Of a stretch of 64,000 bases of DNA, positions 24,821-35,700 are shown one piece after another. Made by a program: the position numbers and the translations under genes. Origin of the DNA: Chamaelirium japonicum (taxonomy: Eukaryota > Streptophyta > Magnoliopsida > Liliales > Melanthiaceae); NCBI GenBank assembly GCA_947650365.1, contig OX393551.1:68070154-68134153 (forward strand), given 5' to 3'. Under the pieces are notes generated by a model. It was not told where the DNA came from, made no database searches, and was given only the letters and a program-made list of their open reading frames with translations. How positions within the stretch are numbered: the stretch's first letter is position 1; every line of letters begins with the position of its first letter.

Positions 24821-25665
24821 ATGGTGAAGAAATCGAAGATGGCGCTCTCCGGATCGAACATGAAGTTTGAGATCGAGAAGTTTGATGGCGGGATCAACTT
24901 TGGCTTGTGGCAAATACAAGTCAGAGATGCATTGATCTAGTGCGGATTGCATCAAGCTTTGAAGGGCATCAAGCCGGACAAAATGAAGGATGACGAGTGG
25001 ATTGAGTTTGATTTGAAGGCGGTGAGCACGATTCGGATGTGTCTCGCGAAAGTCATGTTGGCGAACGTCTCCAAGGAGGTTTCTGCAGTAAAATTATAGA
25101 AAACTCTGGAAGGCATGTATATGACCCGATCGCTCACGAACCGGTTGTACCTGAAGCAGAAGATCTATAATCTTCAGATGGCAGAAGGTACAAGGATCGC
25201 TGAGCACCTCTCGGTCTTCAATCAATTGACAGAAAAGTTACTCAATATTGGTGAAGACAAGAAGGAAACGGACAAGGCGCTACTTCTTCTTGGCTCGTTA
25301 CCCAGTCCTACGAGCATCTGAAGGTCACGATGCTCTATAGGAAGGAGGCAATAAAGATGGAGGATGTCAAGGCTACACTTTTCTCAAATGAAGTTCGTTT
25401 GAAGGGGGAAAGCGAGCCGGTTGCAGACACCCAGGCCAAGTTGTTGACAGTGCAAGCGGAGGGCAAGAAGAAGAAGAGACAAGGTTCGTGCTGGAAGTGC
25501 GGTAGATCCGGGCACTACAAATCTGAGTGCAAGTGGAAAGGTGGAGCAAGACCGGATTGCTCAGGGTCATCTAGCGGCAACGTAGTTGTCCAAGATGACG
25601 AATCTGCAGGATTATGCCTTGTCGGTGAGTATCGACGTGGGGGAGCTCCTGATGGCTACTACTGA
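24821..25665 (+). pseudogene. Element G gag (copia, Tork/Tnt1-like, broken)
   Basis: The start is the ATG at 24821 (MVKKSKMALSG). The N-terminal gag block reads EKFDGGINFGLWQIQVRDAL. There are in-frame TAG codons at 24938-24940 and 25097-25099, and a 1 bp deletion near 25303, where LPS(S)YEHLK is shifted out of frame. The frame then runs on through 25330-25665 to a CX2CX4HX4C zinc knuckle, CWKCGRSGHYKSEC (25490-25531). A further shift near 25650 separates gag from protease. Gag proteins of this type assemble the particle and bind element RNA. This one cannot be made in full length. Confidence 0.87.
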
Positions 25666-26260
25666 TGCAATATCAGATCAGGATTGTATAATCGATGTCA
25701 GGATCACACATCATATCTGTTCGCACAGGGCATGGTTCGATAAGTATGCAGAGTGCAATGGTGGCAGGATGACGATTGGCGACGGCTCCAAAGTGTCGAT
25801 CAGAGGAGTCAGGGATATTTGACTTGAGATGTCTGACGGACGAGTATAGACACTCAAGGATATTCGTCATGTTCCGGGGTGGAGGGAAAATTTAGTCTCT
25901 CTTTCCAGACTAGATTCTCTCGGGCACAAGTTCATCGGAAGCGATGGAGTTGTGGAGGTATGGGATGGCAAATCTACGTCATGAAGGGGGTCTTGAGTAG
26001 AGGCCTATACAGATTAGCCAGTGGAGCAGCGACACGGGCGCGATGTTCGGTGACGAACAAGGGTGCTGGTGGAGCTCGCTCATAGACGAGGGTGATCAAG
26101 AGATGGGTTCCATTGACCAAGTCTAACAACTTGGGCAATCACCAAGTTAGGTGATTGGGCTCCCGGTGTAGGGGCAAAGGGGTGACGACAATCTGGAGAT
26201 GGATTCACAGTTCAAAGAGATGAAGTTCGTGTGCAAGGTTTTACACTTGTCTTGTTTGAA
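25666..26260 (+). pseudogene. Element G protease fragment with lost catalytic triad, then deletion junction
   Basis: The frame reads IIDVRITHHICSHRAWF, where copia protease has an I-D-S-G-A-type active site before HHIC, so the catalytic Ser-Gly is replaced. HVPGWRENLVSLSRLDSLGHKF follows at about 25868-25935 and matches the conserved end of the copia protease region, with stops in between. From about 25990 the frame decays, and the remaining 270 bp run straight into the polypurine tract with no integrase or RT similarity. This is the internal deletion. Confidence 0.78.
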
Positions 26261-26263
26261 GCC

Positions 26264-26274
26264 AAGGTGGAGAT
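26264..26274 (+). other. Polypurine tract of element G
   Basis: aaggtggagat directly before the 3' LTR start at 26275: the plus-strand priming site expected of an LTR retrotransposon. Confidence 0.75.
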
Positions 26275-26978
26275 TGTTGAGGATGGCTTAAAACAAGCCC
26301 TCAATATGTCCAAGGTTCGTGCACGAAGGATGGCGGAAGATGGAGCGGCTACAGAGTGAAAACGGAGCGAGAAACGAGGCGAAAAAGGGGCCTAGCGCCC
26401 TGGATGCTAACTCGAGAAGGTCTAGGCCCAAGCACAGGAAACTGGCCCCCAGGGCGCTAGGTAGCTGATAGGCACACGCGGGATGCGGTTTCGGTTGAGT
26501 TTTTTCATGGGTTTTTGAGATAACTTATAAGGGTTTGTTTCCATCTTATCTCCTAGGTCTTGCATGAACTTGGGGCTATAAAAGAACCCCTATGGATGAG
26601 AAGAAGTAATCAAGGGAGGATCTAAAAGCTCTTGTGAGAGAGATTACAGAGGGTAGCTATCGTCGGGTTAGAACTAGGGTTTCTCTTGTTCTTGGGGTGA
26701 GAGGGATGCGTTATCTCTTCTTGTTCCGTGGGGGTTATCTCTTTGTAGGTTGGGAGAGGGATTGGTTGGAGTTTTACTCCTTGTATTCATTTTCTAAATG
26801 AATCCATAAATCGTTGATTGCCGGATATCATCTTGTATTCTTGTGTTTGGTGCTTTGGTGGCATTAATCGTTCGTTCTCCTCGTTGGTGGTGTGTGTCAT
26901 CTTCCAGTGGAGTTCATCGTGCCTTCAACGTCTTTTTCCGTTGCACGGAGTCATGGTGGTGGGATCGATTCCCCAACA
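26275..26978 (+). repeat. 3' LTR of element G
   Basis: Starts TGTTGAGGATGG and ends CCCCAACA. It is collinear with the 5' LTR, with scattered substitutions and small indels. Confidence 0.92.
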
Positions 26979-26999
26979 GTATCTAGACTAACCCAAATA

Positions 27000-27185
27000 G
27001 ATCTAGACTAATATCTATTTCTGCAAGAGTGGCGACGGTTTGTATCCCCCACCGGTGGGCGGTATGTGTGGGTATGGCCTCGTGCCCTGTCTTTCTGTCT
27101 GGATGCGGTAGTCTTTCCTTGTACCGGGCTGTGGCGCCTCCCGTAGATCCTCTTATCTCCCTCTTTTATGAACCAAAAAAAAAAA
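27000..27185 (+). mobile_element. Probable non-LTR retrotransposon (LINE) 3' end with poly(A)
   Basis: About 170 bp of GC-rich 3'-UTR-like sequence ends ctcttttatgaaccaaaaaa, with an 11 bp A run (27175-27185). A second sequence of the same type, ending gtaccaaaaaaa, is at 42921-43111. The short length plus terminal A run is the usual look of a 5'-truncated LINE, but no coding part is present and the family is unproven. Confidence 0.45.
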
Positions 27186-28561
27186 CCCAAACCATCATTC
27201 ATTGTCTTACACTTTCAGGAAGAAAAAATGAAGAACATAGATCTGTGATTGCGTGACGGTCATCGTGAGACTAAGACAAATCCTCCCACTCAATAACTTG
27301 CCCGCAGACCACAAAGTCATACAGAACCAAACATCATCAGCATCAAAGAAACAAACATAAAATAGAACTCCTTTTTACCATGGAGGTACCGGGTTCCTCT
27401 TGATAGGGTCTAAAACTGTAATGACTAATGAGTAAACCATCTCAAAAGAGCAAGATGGTACTTCGGCGGCATCGGCACTGCAGCTGTCATCTTTGGCGTC
27501 AACACACACCCCGATCAATGCTTGGATCTCTCACCACCTCCGTCGATTGTTGTATTTTTCTTTCTTTTCTACTGATCATTTCTATCCACCATTCATTAGA
27601 TCTGTTGGTATCGCCGTAGAATCCATCGTCAGGTTTTTCCCCACTTTGTACTATTTTTGTTGTGTTTTTTTTCTTTTTCATTTTGTGCTTATTTTTATTC
27701 CCTCTTCACAGATCACCATTGTCATCGTCTTCGAACCAATCATTAGGTTTTGGCCAGTTTTGATACACTGACAGATGATGCACTGATCACTATGGTCCTT
27801 TCAACAAAATTAACATTCTTTTTAAATCAACCTTTTCAACTAGTTTCTCTCTCTTAATCTCGTAGCCACTTTTCTCTCATTGTTAACATGCATAACCCCT
27901 TTAATAAAATTATGGTAGCTAAATCTAAGTATTCAATTCTTATAATTTACAAACCAGGTCCAAACCCATGTCAATTGTCAAGAAAAGAAAGACATTGTTT
28001 TCAAAACAGCTACCATACTAGGTTTGAGATAAATCACGATCCAATTTCCCAAAAACCCGGAATCAGGTAGGGTGTCTTTGCAAATTTTGCAACTGATTTC
28101 ACTTCGGGATTAGGAGTTTGTCTAAGGGGAATTTTATACATACCCCTTCAATTTTTTTAAAATTGGAACAAATAAATCTTTATTTAGTTGCCATCCAGCC
28201 GTCCGATGTCAAGCTTTCCAGAGGATGGAAGTTGTGGCTGCCAGCATCGAGCCTGTGATAAGCTTTGGCTCTTGGTTACGACCTAATCAAGTGCACCATG
28301 GTTGGGGATGAGTGCGATTCATCGGCCAGATATGGTTCCAATGGACGGTTGTGATTTTGGGCTAAACTTCAAGGGGTCGACGTGCATCGCAGCCGCATGC
28401 ACTGGCTAGAGTAAGATTCACTTTCGAGTCATGCAGTTGTGATGAGTGTCGACCTACCGACCGACTGGAGGAGATGAAAAGGAGGCTGACTCCCCAAACG
28501 GTGGAAGGAGCTATGATGAGCACCGACACAGTGACCGACTGGGACTTCGAAAAACCGAATA
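27186..28561. other. Unassigned DNA
   Basis: AT-rich sequence with a pyrimidine-biased patch (27420-27770) and no frame above about 90 codons. No splice-framed exon or element end could be supported. Confidence 0.5.
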
Positions 28562-28765
28562 CCCGATCCAAATCCGACTCGAAACTTTTGGGCATAAGAA
28601 CTCTACCCGATTAACTTTCGGGTACATGTATAGGCACCTCAATGCTCGATCCAAACCCGACTCGAGCTTTTCGGGTATAGGAACTCTACCCGATTAACTT
28701 TCGAGTACAGGTATGGGTACCTCAATACCCGATCCAAACCCGACTCAATACCCAACCCAAACACC
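28562..28765. repeat. 83 bp tandem repeat, two and a half copies
   Basis: Units start with cccgatcca or ctcgatcca at 28562, 28645 and 28728 (period 83). Each holds ctctacccgattaactttcg and a closing gcacctcaat/gtacctcaat. The third copy is cut after about 35 bp. The cccga/tcggg words are self-complementary, so the array can fold. Confidence 0.8.
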
Positions 28766-28880
28766 AGTGGCCAGCGACTGCAGCTGTGGCCGGTGGTGTC
28801 GAGAGGACGACTAAAGCTGTGGTTGGCAACTACAGCTGTTGAGGGGACGAGAGAGAAGTGGGCCACCTTATGTGGCCAAA

Positions 28881-29025
28881 CTACCGGAGACACTGACGCC
28901 GAACCACGATGGCGTAGCCGACACCGGCCTGGGCGGCAAGGTACTTGGCGAGGAGGCGGGCGCCGTTGACGTCCCCCTTGATGATCAACGCCTCGACGAC
29001 GACCGTTCGAGTGCAGACTGGCACG
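28881..29025 (-). pseudogene. Coding-like fragment of unknown origin
   Basis: A minus-strand frame reads RTVVVEALIIKGDVNGARLL then AKYLAAQAGVGYAIVVRR, ending at TAG (28881-28883). The composition (alternating hydrophobic and charged residues, few low-complexity runs) looks like real protein, unlike the neighbouring repeats. I do not recognise the family. Just upstream on the minus strand, gccacccgtgccag could be a splice acceptor. It may be a captured gene fragment or a chance frame. Confidence 0.3.
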
Positions 29026-29379
29026 GGTGGCAAAATAATTTTTTTTTAAAAAAAGGTGGCCTAACGGCGTCGAAAGGACGACTGCAGCTGTGACCACACC
29101 GGTGACGAACCCCGCCAACAATAGAGAGAGAGAGAGACTTCAGTAATGGAGAGGCCGCTCCAGCTAGGCCTTCAGCCCGAGAGAAGGAGAGGGCCGAATA
29201 TGCTGGAGGTCGGAAGGGGCTGAGGGCCGGCTAGAGATGCTACAGATTTGGTGGAACCCATCGTCGGAGAGGGGAAGAAAGCAGTCGCTGCAGAACTGGT
29301 GGAGAGGAACTCGAATTGCAGATCTCGGAATCGATCCCGTCAGAGCTTAGGCCGGCCGGTGCGTAGGTCAGATCTGAGG

Positions 29380-29711
29380 TACGTCGCCGGACCGGGAGGG
29401 AGGGCTGCGCCGAGCCAGATCTGGAGGAGGTCGCGGGGAGGGAGGGCTGCGCGAGGGGAGGTGCAGATCTCAGGGCTGTGCGAGGGCCGATATGTCGCCG
29501 AACCGGGAGGGAGGGCTGCGCCGAGCGGGATCTAGAGGAGGTCGTCAGGAGGGAGGGCTGCGCGAGGGGAGGTGCAAATCGCAGGGCCAGATCGAGGGCC
29601 GGTACGTCGCCGGACAGGGAGGGACGGCTGTGCCGAGCCGGATCTGGAGGAGGTCGCCGGGAGGGAGGGCTGCGCGAGGGGAGGTGCAGATCGCAGGGCT
29701 GCATGAGGGCC
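29380..29711. repeat. Three-copy GC-rich tandem repeat, about 111 bp unit
   Basis: Units start with tacgtcgccgg (29380), tatgtcgccga (29491) and tacgtcgccgg (29603), periods 111 and 112. Each contains two gggagggagggctgcg blocks, so the unit itself arose by an internal duplication. All frames are open or near-open because of composition, not because of a supported gene. Confidence 0.85.
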
Positions 29712-29797
29712 AAATCTGGAGGTGCAGATCACAGGAGAGGGTCCGCTCACGCCTCCCCTTTGGTGGTGTTGCTGGCGACCGATAGAAGAAGGGGAGA

Positions 29798-29800
<3 letters not shown>

Positions 29801-29855
<55 letters not shown>

Positions 29856-29873
29856 GGGGTTGCATAGCTGCAG

Positions 29874-29921
<48 letters not shown>
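29801..29921. repeat. Two AG dinucleotide arrays
   Basis: Two (AG)n runs, 29801-29852 and about 29875-29921, separated by 22 bp of unique sequence containing gtggggttgcatagctg. Confidence 0.93.
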
Positions 29922-30812
<891 letters not shown>

Positions 30813-31006
30813 TACTTTGTACATTCAATATGTATCAATAGTTCCTCCCCAAGGATCAGGGTTGGCCTTGGTGAGAAACAACACTTACCACAGCCTACAC
30901 AATAACTACAACAAAGTACTGTTTCTACATTCACCTCAAAGCTGATCTCCAGTTTGATCTGTTTGTGCCACGCAGCGCACATCGGATGTTGCCGCTGCTG
31001 TGATCT

Positions 31007-31244
31007 TCAAACATTATGGTAGGCCGATACAGCACCATAATTAACTTGGCATTGATAGTGATGAGGCTGCATTTGCTGATCCGAAGGATAATGCGGTCCA
31101 GATGATGCAAAGCTTTTGTTCCTCCGATGAAGTGACTCTGGGGACGGAAGGTCTTGATGGGAGAGATTTGGCAGATTAAACATCAGGTTCGCGATGGTCC
31201 TGTCGATCACGTTGGTCTCGGATTCTGCGCTCCCTACTCCCAGA
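31007..31244 (-). CDS. LNK: LNK-like gene, last coding exon
   Basis: C-terminal exon of a host gene. It begins after an acceptor CAG (31245-31247) and ends at a TGA (31007-31009). The first base completes the Ser codon left open by the exon at 48572-48714 (donor phase 2). The encoded 79 codons include NVIDRTIANLMFN, which matches the conserved D-R-S/T-I-A-x-L-F/M-F segment near the C terminus of LNK1/LNK2 proteins. A Ser/His/Gln-rich tail ending in QVNYGAVSAYHNV follows. LNK proteins are plant-specific coactivators that bind REVEILLE8-type MYB factors in the nucleus and drive evening clock genes. Recognition is from memory of the family, supported by the motif order and by splice-phase agreement. 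Confidence 0.72.
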
Positions 31245-31247
31245 CTG

Positions 31248-31836
31248 AATTTCAAAGGCAATTTCCATGATCAAGCCAAAGATACATAGGGCAGGGCAAA
31301 CTACGCAAGGCATTATAAAATGTGGAAGCTAAGTATCCAACAGAAGTACATAAGCAATGCGTCAGGCTATATCGAAACCTAAAGTATACGAGCTGGGTCT
31401 TGATGGTGTTGCAAGACATTCTGACAATCCCAGTGATGTGCAAGCTTCGTCGCAGGTTCATACATGTCATGATATCAATAATATATGAATGGTGGCATCT
31501 TTCTATTGTTGGTTGAGACTGGAATTGTTTTGAAAGTGATTTTATTTCCTAATGATAAATACATCATTTGTCTGAAAAATCAATTATGAGAATAATAACT
31601 GTCTGCTTAATTTGAACAAAAGGAAGCCCATTTCCATTATCAAAAACAAAATAATACATATCAGTATGAAGTAATGTAGAGAAATATAGAGAAAAAGGGC
31701 TACATTGTCCCAGAATCTATAGGAGTCAATTCAGACACATGGATGAAGGGAAACATGTTGGATTTCAAGAAGGAAACCCAATTGCCATGATCATATGGAG
31801 ATCATCGAATAAGAAGAAGAAAAAGAAGAGAATACC
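31248..31836. other. Intron sequence, no gene seen
   Basis: AT-rich DNA between the LNK exon and element D. No frame or repeat of note was supported. Confidence 0.5.
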
Positions 31837-32508
31837 TGTAGCAAATAAAGACGGTTTAAATCCAAAAAATCAGGCTCTACACAGACTAACCCACTCATTT
31901 ATGGTGCACCGCATGATCATATGTGCCCCCAAGAGATGCGTCTAGATCCGGTCATGCTTATGACTTAATCACAAGATTCACAACTAAATGGGTCTGACTG
32001 AGAATACTCATACCTGACTCGACGGTCACACGTGTCTAACACATGACCTATGTAGGCCCACATACGGGAAAACCCTAATAATCTCCCACTTGAGCCACAC
32101 AAGTTTACATGGAGTTGGACACGGTAGACATTATGAAGTCAAACCATGCCGTCGAAAATTATGCGCAATGTCTCTAAATAATCAGGTCCATTAAGAACAC
32201 CAGTACCGAATCATGGCGGCCGTTACCACACTTAATCATGGTAGGATCCATCCATGGGCACGAGTACTAATGCACTCAACGACATAGATCATGTGTGGAT
32301 GTGTAGCATGAAAATTGCAAGTAAAATGTGATCTTTCATGTCTATTTCCAATTGATTCAACTTTATGATTCCAATGAGTCTAATCTACTTACTCAAAGCC
32401 ACAATTGCACAACAAAAATTTGAATAAACAGACAACTTTATTTCAGAATTATCAATAAACCAAAACTGATCACTGTACGTGTCAATATAAAGTACAGGCA
32501 TAAAAGCA
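31837..32508 (-). repeat. Putative 3' LTR of element D
   Basis: The plus strand begins TGTAGCAAATAAAG and ends taaaagCA, just inside a PPT-like gaaactcccac (32511-32521; minus GTGGGAGTTTC). A second PPT-like word (atctcccact, 32081-32090) lies within it, so the exact LTR limits are uncertain. There is no partner LTR to compare. Confidence 0.4.
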
Positions 32509-32544
32509 AAGAAACTCCCACTAGTGAAATACATACATAGATTC

Positions 32545-32794
32545 GCACTAGTCCATAGAACAAACCACACCCATATGAGCAACATGCTCTAGAATAAACA
32601 CCATAAGTGGTAAGCCCTCAGTTAACGGGCCCGCAATCATGAGATATGTACTAATGTACTCAATCGACACAAGATGATTCAAAAATCTTCCTTTGACGAT
32701 AAGAAACTTTGTCAATATACTTTGACTTTGCCGATCTCTTGTCATTCTTGGAGAAAAGCACTACAACTAGGTTATCGCAGTACAACTTCAATGG
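32545..32794 (-). pseudogene. Element D RNase H C-terminal part
   Basis: The minus frame reads VSIEYISTYLMIAGPLTEGL, then HVAHMGVV. This is the conserved copia RNase H ending (I-E-H-I-x-T-x-x-x-I-A-D-P-L-T-K-G-L, then H-x-x-x-M-G). Upstream, KFLIVKGR also matches. The frame runs directly into the E insertion at 32795 and resumes at 40783. The acidic DPL has become GPL. Confidence 0.78.
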
Positions 32795-34203
32795 TGATGC
32801 AGCATGATCAGCATCATCAGATCATCGCCGCATCTTCAGATCATCGCCAGAGATCTTATTTACTATCGTTTTTATTTTTATGCTTGGAGGACATTACCCA
32901 TATGGGATTTGTTCGTCGTTTATTTCAGTTTTTGACCATTTTTCTATGTTTTTGGCCTGATTTCAGCACTTAGTACTATTTGTGTTTTTGCCCAATTCAT
33001 GGGGGATGTCCATGATCTCATCCGAGGGCTTTTCGGATTGTATCCGGGTCTTCTCGGGTGAGTTTCTACATGATATTAATAAAATTCTGGGTGTGTGTGT
33101 TTGCGGGGGTACCGACGAACGAGATTATATCTCGAAACCGAAGGTTAGATAGCAAAATAGCTCCATTTAGATGACGTGGCAAGTTATGGGCTTCAATTAG
33201 GGCTTAAGTGGGCTTATCTTAAGCCCAATACTTATCTTAAGCCCAATAGGGCTTCTATTGCATTACCGCCCCCCCTTCTTTCTTTTTCCCGTGAAACACC
33301 GACCGGCCCCCCCCTTGACCGCGCAGATCCCGAGGCACCTGCGACCCCCTTCCGTTCCCTCTTTTCTCTCTCTTCTTTCCCTTGTTTTCCTCTCTTTTCC
33401 TTGCCTTTCTTAGCCATTGCATCCCCACCATCCAACCCTTATTCCCCTTTGATCTTGGCCATCAAAACAGAAACCCTAACTCTACAAAAAGATGAAGAAA
33501 GACGAAGAATTCAGTTCTTTGCTCATTGCTGAAATTTGTGCCTCTTCGTGAGTGCTTCCGGGCGAGACACGTGTCCCCGATCCTCGCCGCATCCGCGACT
33601 TCGCCTCGCGAAGGCTTTGGTGTTGATTTTCCGAAGGTTCCGGCTTCTCCCGACGACCGGCTTTGCTCCGTGTGCAGGATCATCGGCGCATCCTCGCAAT
33701 CGACCCACGGCGAAAAATCCCAGGCAGTATCTATCTTTTATTTTATTTTCCCCTCGCATCCGCATCGTTTTTCATTTGTTTCTATTGCCTCCGCTCCGCA
33801 TCGCAGCCGTCATCGTGCTTTTTCATCGCTAGTTGAAGCCCTAACGTATGCCTATTTACTAGTTTTGCTATCTATAGTCTGTCGGTAACCCTAGCAAACA
33901 TATTTAGCCTATTTTTAGTGAAAATTCTGATGCAAACCTCTCTTTAAATTTCAATATCTATTGCTGCGATTTAACCTTTTATTTGCTGAAATTAGTTTTG
34001 TGTTGATATTGCATCTTTATTTGTTTAAGTCTTAAATCTGCTATATGTTGATTGCATGGACTTTTTAGAACTGCGTGAGATAATCTAAGTTGCTGTCCTT
34101 TTGAGTTATATGTCGCTATATTGATCACTAACCCTTAGTTACTGACCAAAGAGAACCCTAAAAGGGTTTAGGATTGTAGTGTACCTTATCGGTGCCTGCA
34201 TCA
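32795..34203 (+). repeat. 5' LTR of element E (1409 bp)
   Basis: Starts TGATGCAGCATG; ends GGTGCCTGCATCA. It has an extra 18 bp copy of cttatcttaagcccaata near 33213-33250 that the 3' LTR lacks, which accounts for most of the length difference. A third, partial copy of this LTR lies at 57525-58497. Confidence 0.95.
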
Positions 34204-34206
34204 AGT

Positions 34207-34218
34207 TGGTATCAGAGC
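34207..34218 (+). promoter_or_regulatory. Primer binding site of element E
   Basis: TGGTATCAGAGC, complementary to the initiator Met tRNA, 3 bp after the LTR end. Confidence 0.93.
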
Positions 34219-34374
34219 TCGAAAGAACCTGTTCGGGTTTCTTTTGAGTGCTGAAATTCAGCAAACCCTAATCTTTTTCTTTGCTGATTTTGCATAGGTC
34301 ATAATCTTGCGTGCTTGAAATTGCATCTAGCGTTAGGATTGCATTGTGTGAAACATCTGCATATCTCATAACCT

Positions 34375-35700
34375 ATGGCTGATCGTACCCATCCGCACCG
34401 GGATGCCCGGAATCGGGGACGTTTTCCTCGGGGACCACAACCTCGTGGTGCTTGGCAAGAAGCGACCCAAAACACTTTGGATCGACATGCAACCTTGTTG
34501 CAAGAGATCACGGACAGGCTAGGATTGCTGTTACAAGATAGAGGCGTCAACCCTCATACCCGACCGGTCGAAGAGGACCCGGGAGGGGCAGAAGCCAATC
34601 CACATGCCGAGGGTCATAGGGTCGAAGAGCAAGATCGAAACCAGGGATTAAATCGAAATCCGATTCCAAACCCACCGCAGAACCAGAACCAAGCCTTACC
34701 TCAGAATCACAACCGATACCAACCGCAAGAGCGGAATCAAGCTGACTACCTTGAGTCGCCCCCTGAGTCTGAAGCTGAGTTGGACGAGTCCGACGTGGAC
34801 TTTGAACGAGAGTACGTTCAGTTCGGTCATCCCAGAAACCCTAAAGAGCAGCATGCGCGTGATCAGCAAGGCGTGGAAGAGCGCCTTGTGCGAGCCCTTG
34901 AGATCTCCCAAGGTTATGGAGTCCAAGTTGACATCGATGACTTTAGGGGAAGCCATGATGCTGACGCATTCCTTGACTGGATAGAAAGCGTCGAGCACTT
35001 CTTTGAATGGAAAGATCTTCCTGAAAATCGAAAAGTCAAACTCGTGGCAACTAAACTGAAAGGAGCCGCTTTGGTTTGGTGGCGAGAGTTGCAAACAAGT
35101 CGTCTTAGGAAAGGGAAACAAAAGGTCGCAACGTGGGCGAAAATGCGTGACAAGATGCGACTGAAGTACCTTCCTCCTGACTACCGTACCTCTCTGTACC
35201 AGAGGTTGCTTAGCCTGAAACAAGGCAACCGAAGCGTACAGGAGTACACTGAGGAGTTTGACATCCTGACAATTTAAAATGCCATTCCGGAAGACGATGA
35301 ACAGAAAGCTGCACGCTACGTCTCGGGATTGCGCTATCAAATTCAGGACGCGTTAGCGATGCAGACCATCCTCACTGTGATGGAAGCATCTAGGCAAGCT
35401 CTCAAGGCTGAGAAAATTCAACAACGAGCCTTTAGGAGAGAGATTGCTCCTAGAGTACCCCCAGGTGCCCCTTCAGCTGGAAGAGGAGCACCTCCCACTA
35501 GAGTCACCCCACCTGTTCCCACTCCGACTACAACTCCATCAATAGCCAATCAACCCCCTGGTCGGGTTGAACAATCAAGTCGCGAGCGAGGCGCGCTAGG
35601 AAGTCGACCACCCAGAGCGACTTACAAATGCTTCGAGTGTGGGGAAGTAGGATATCACATCGCCCAATGCCCAAAAAGAAGACCTCAGACCCATTTGACA
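34375..35700 (+). pseudogene. Element E gag (one stop codon, altered zinc knuckle)
   Basis: The start is the ATG at 34375 (MADRTHPHRDARNRG), after a 150 bp leader. The basic N terminus is followed by a Gln/Asn/Pro-rich linker and the capsid-like block FLDWIESVEHFFEWKDLPEN and LVWWRELQ (about residues 200-245). The frame is closed by TAA at 35275-35277, one residue after EEFDILTI; the same frame continues with PEDDEQKAARYVSGLR. The zinc knuckle at 35629-35670 reads CFECGEVGYHIAQC, where the usual His position is Tyr (CAC/T to TAC/T) and a His follows one residue later, so zinc binding is doubtful. Gag builds the particle. Confidence 0.87.

Larger units (their letters stand above)
24079..26978 (+). 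mobile_element. Element G: copia deletion derivative (gag plus partial protease)
   Basis: It has LTRs of 695 bp (24079-24773) and 704 bp (26275-26978), a perfect PBS and a polypurine tract, with only 1.5 kb of internal DNA. The flanks are atatc (24074-24078) and gtatc (26979-26983), a target duplication with one mismatch. The gag resembles Tork/Tnt1-type copia (the KFDG-INFGLW block and a zinc knuckle). Integrase, RT and RNase H are missing altogether, so movement would have needed enzymes from a relative. All three coding pieces are also damaged. Confidence 0.9.

Noticed and set aside
27428..27771. Pyrimidine-rich stretch that could be a gene leader or exon
   Set aside because: Frames are short, with no consistent splice signals or motifs, so no gene could be supported.
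32081..32090. Second PPT-like word (atctcccact) suggesting another copia 3' end
   Set aside because: Only the word itself was found. RNase H ends nearer the 32511 PPT, so I kept one element and noted the ambiguity.
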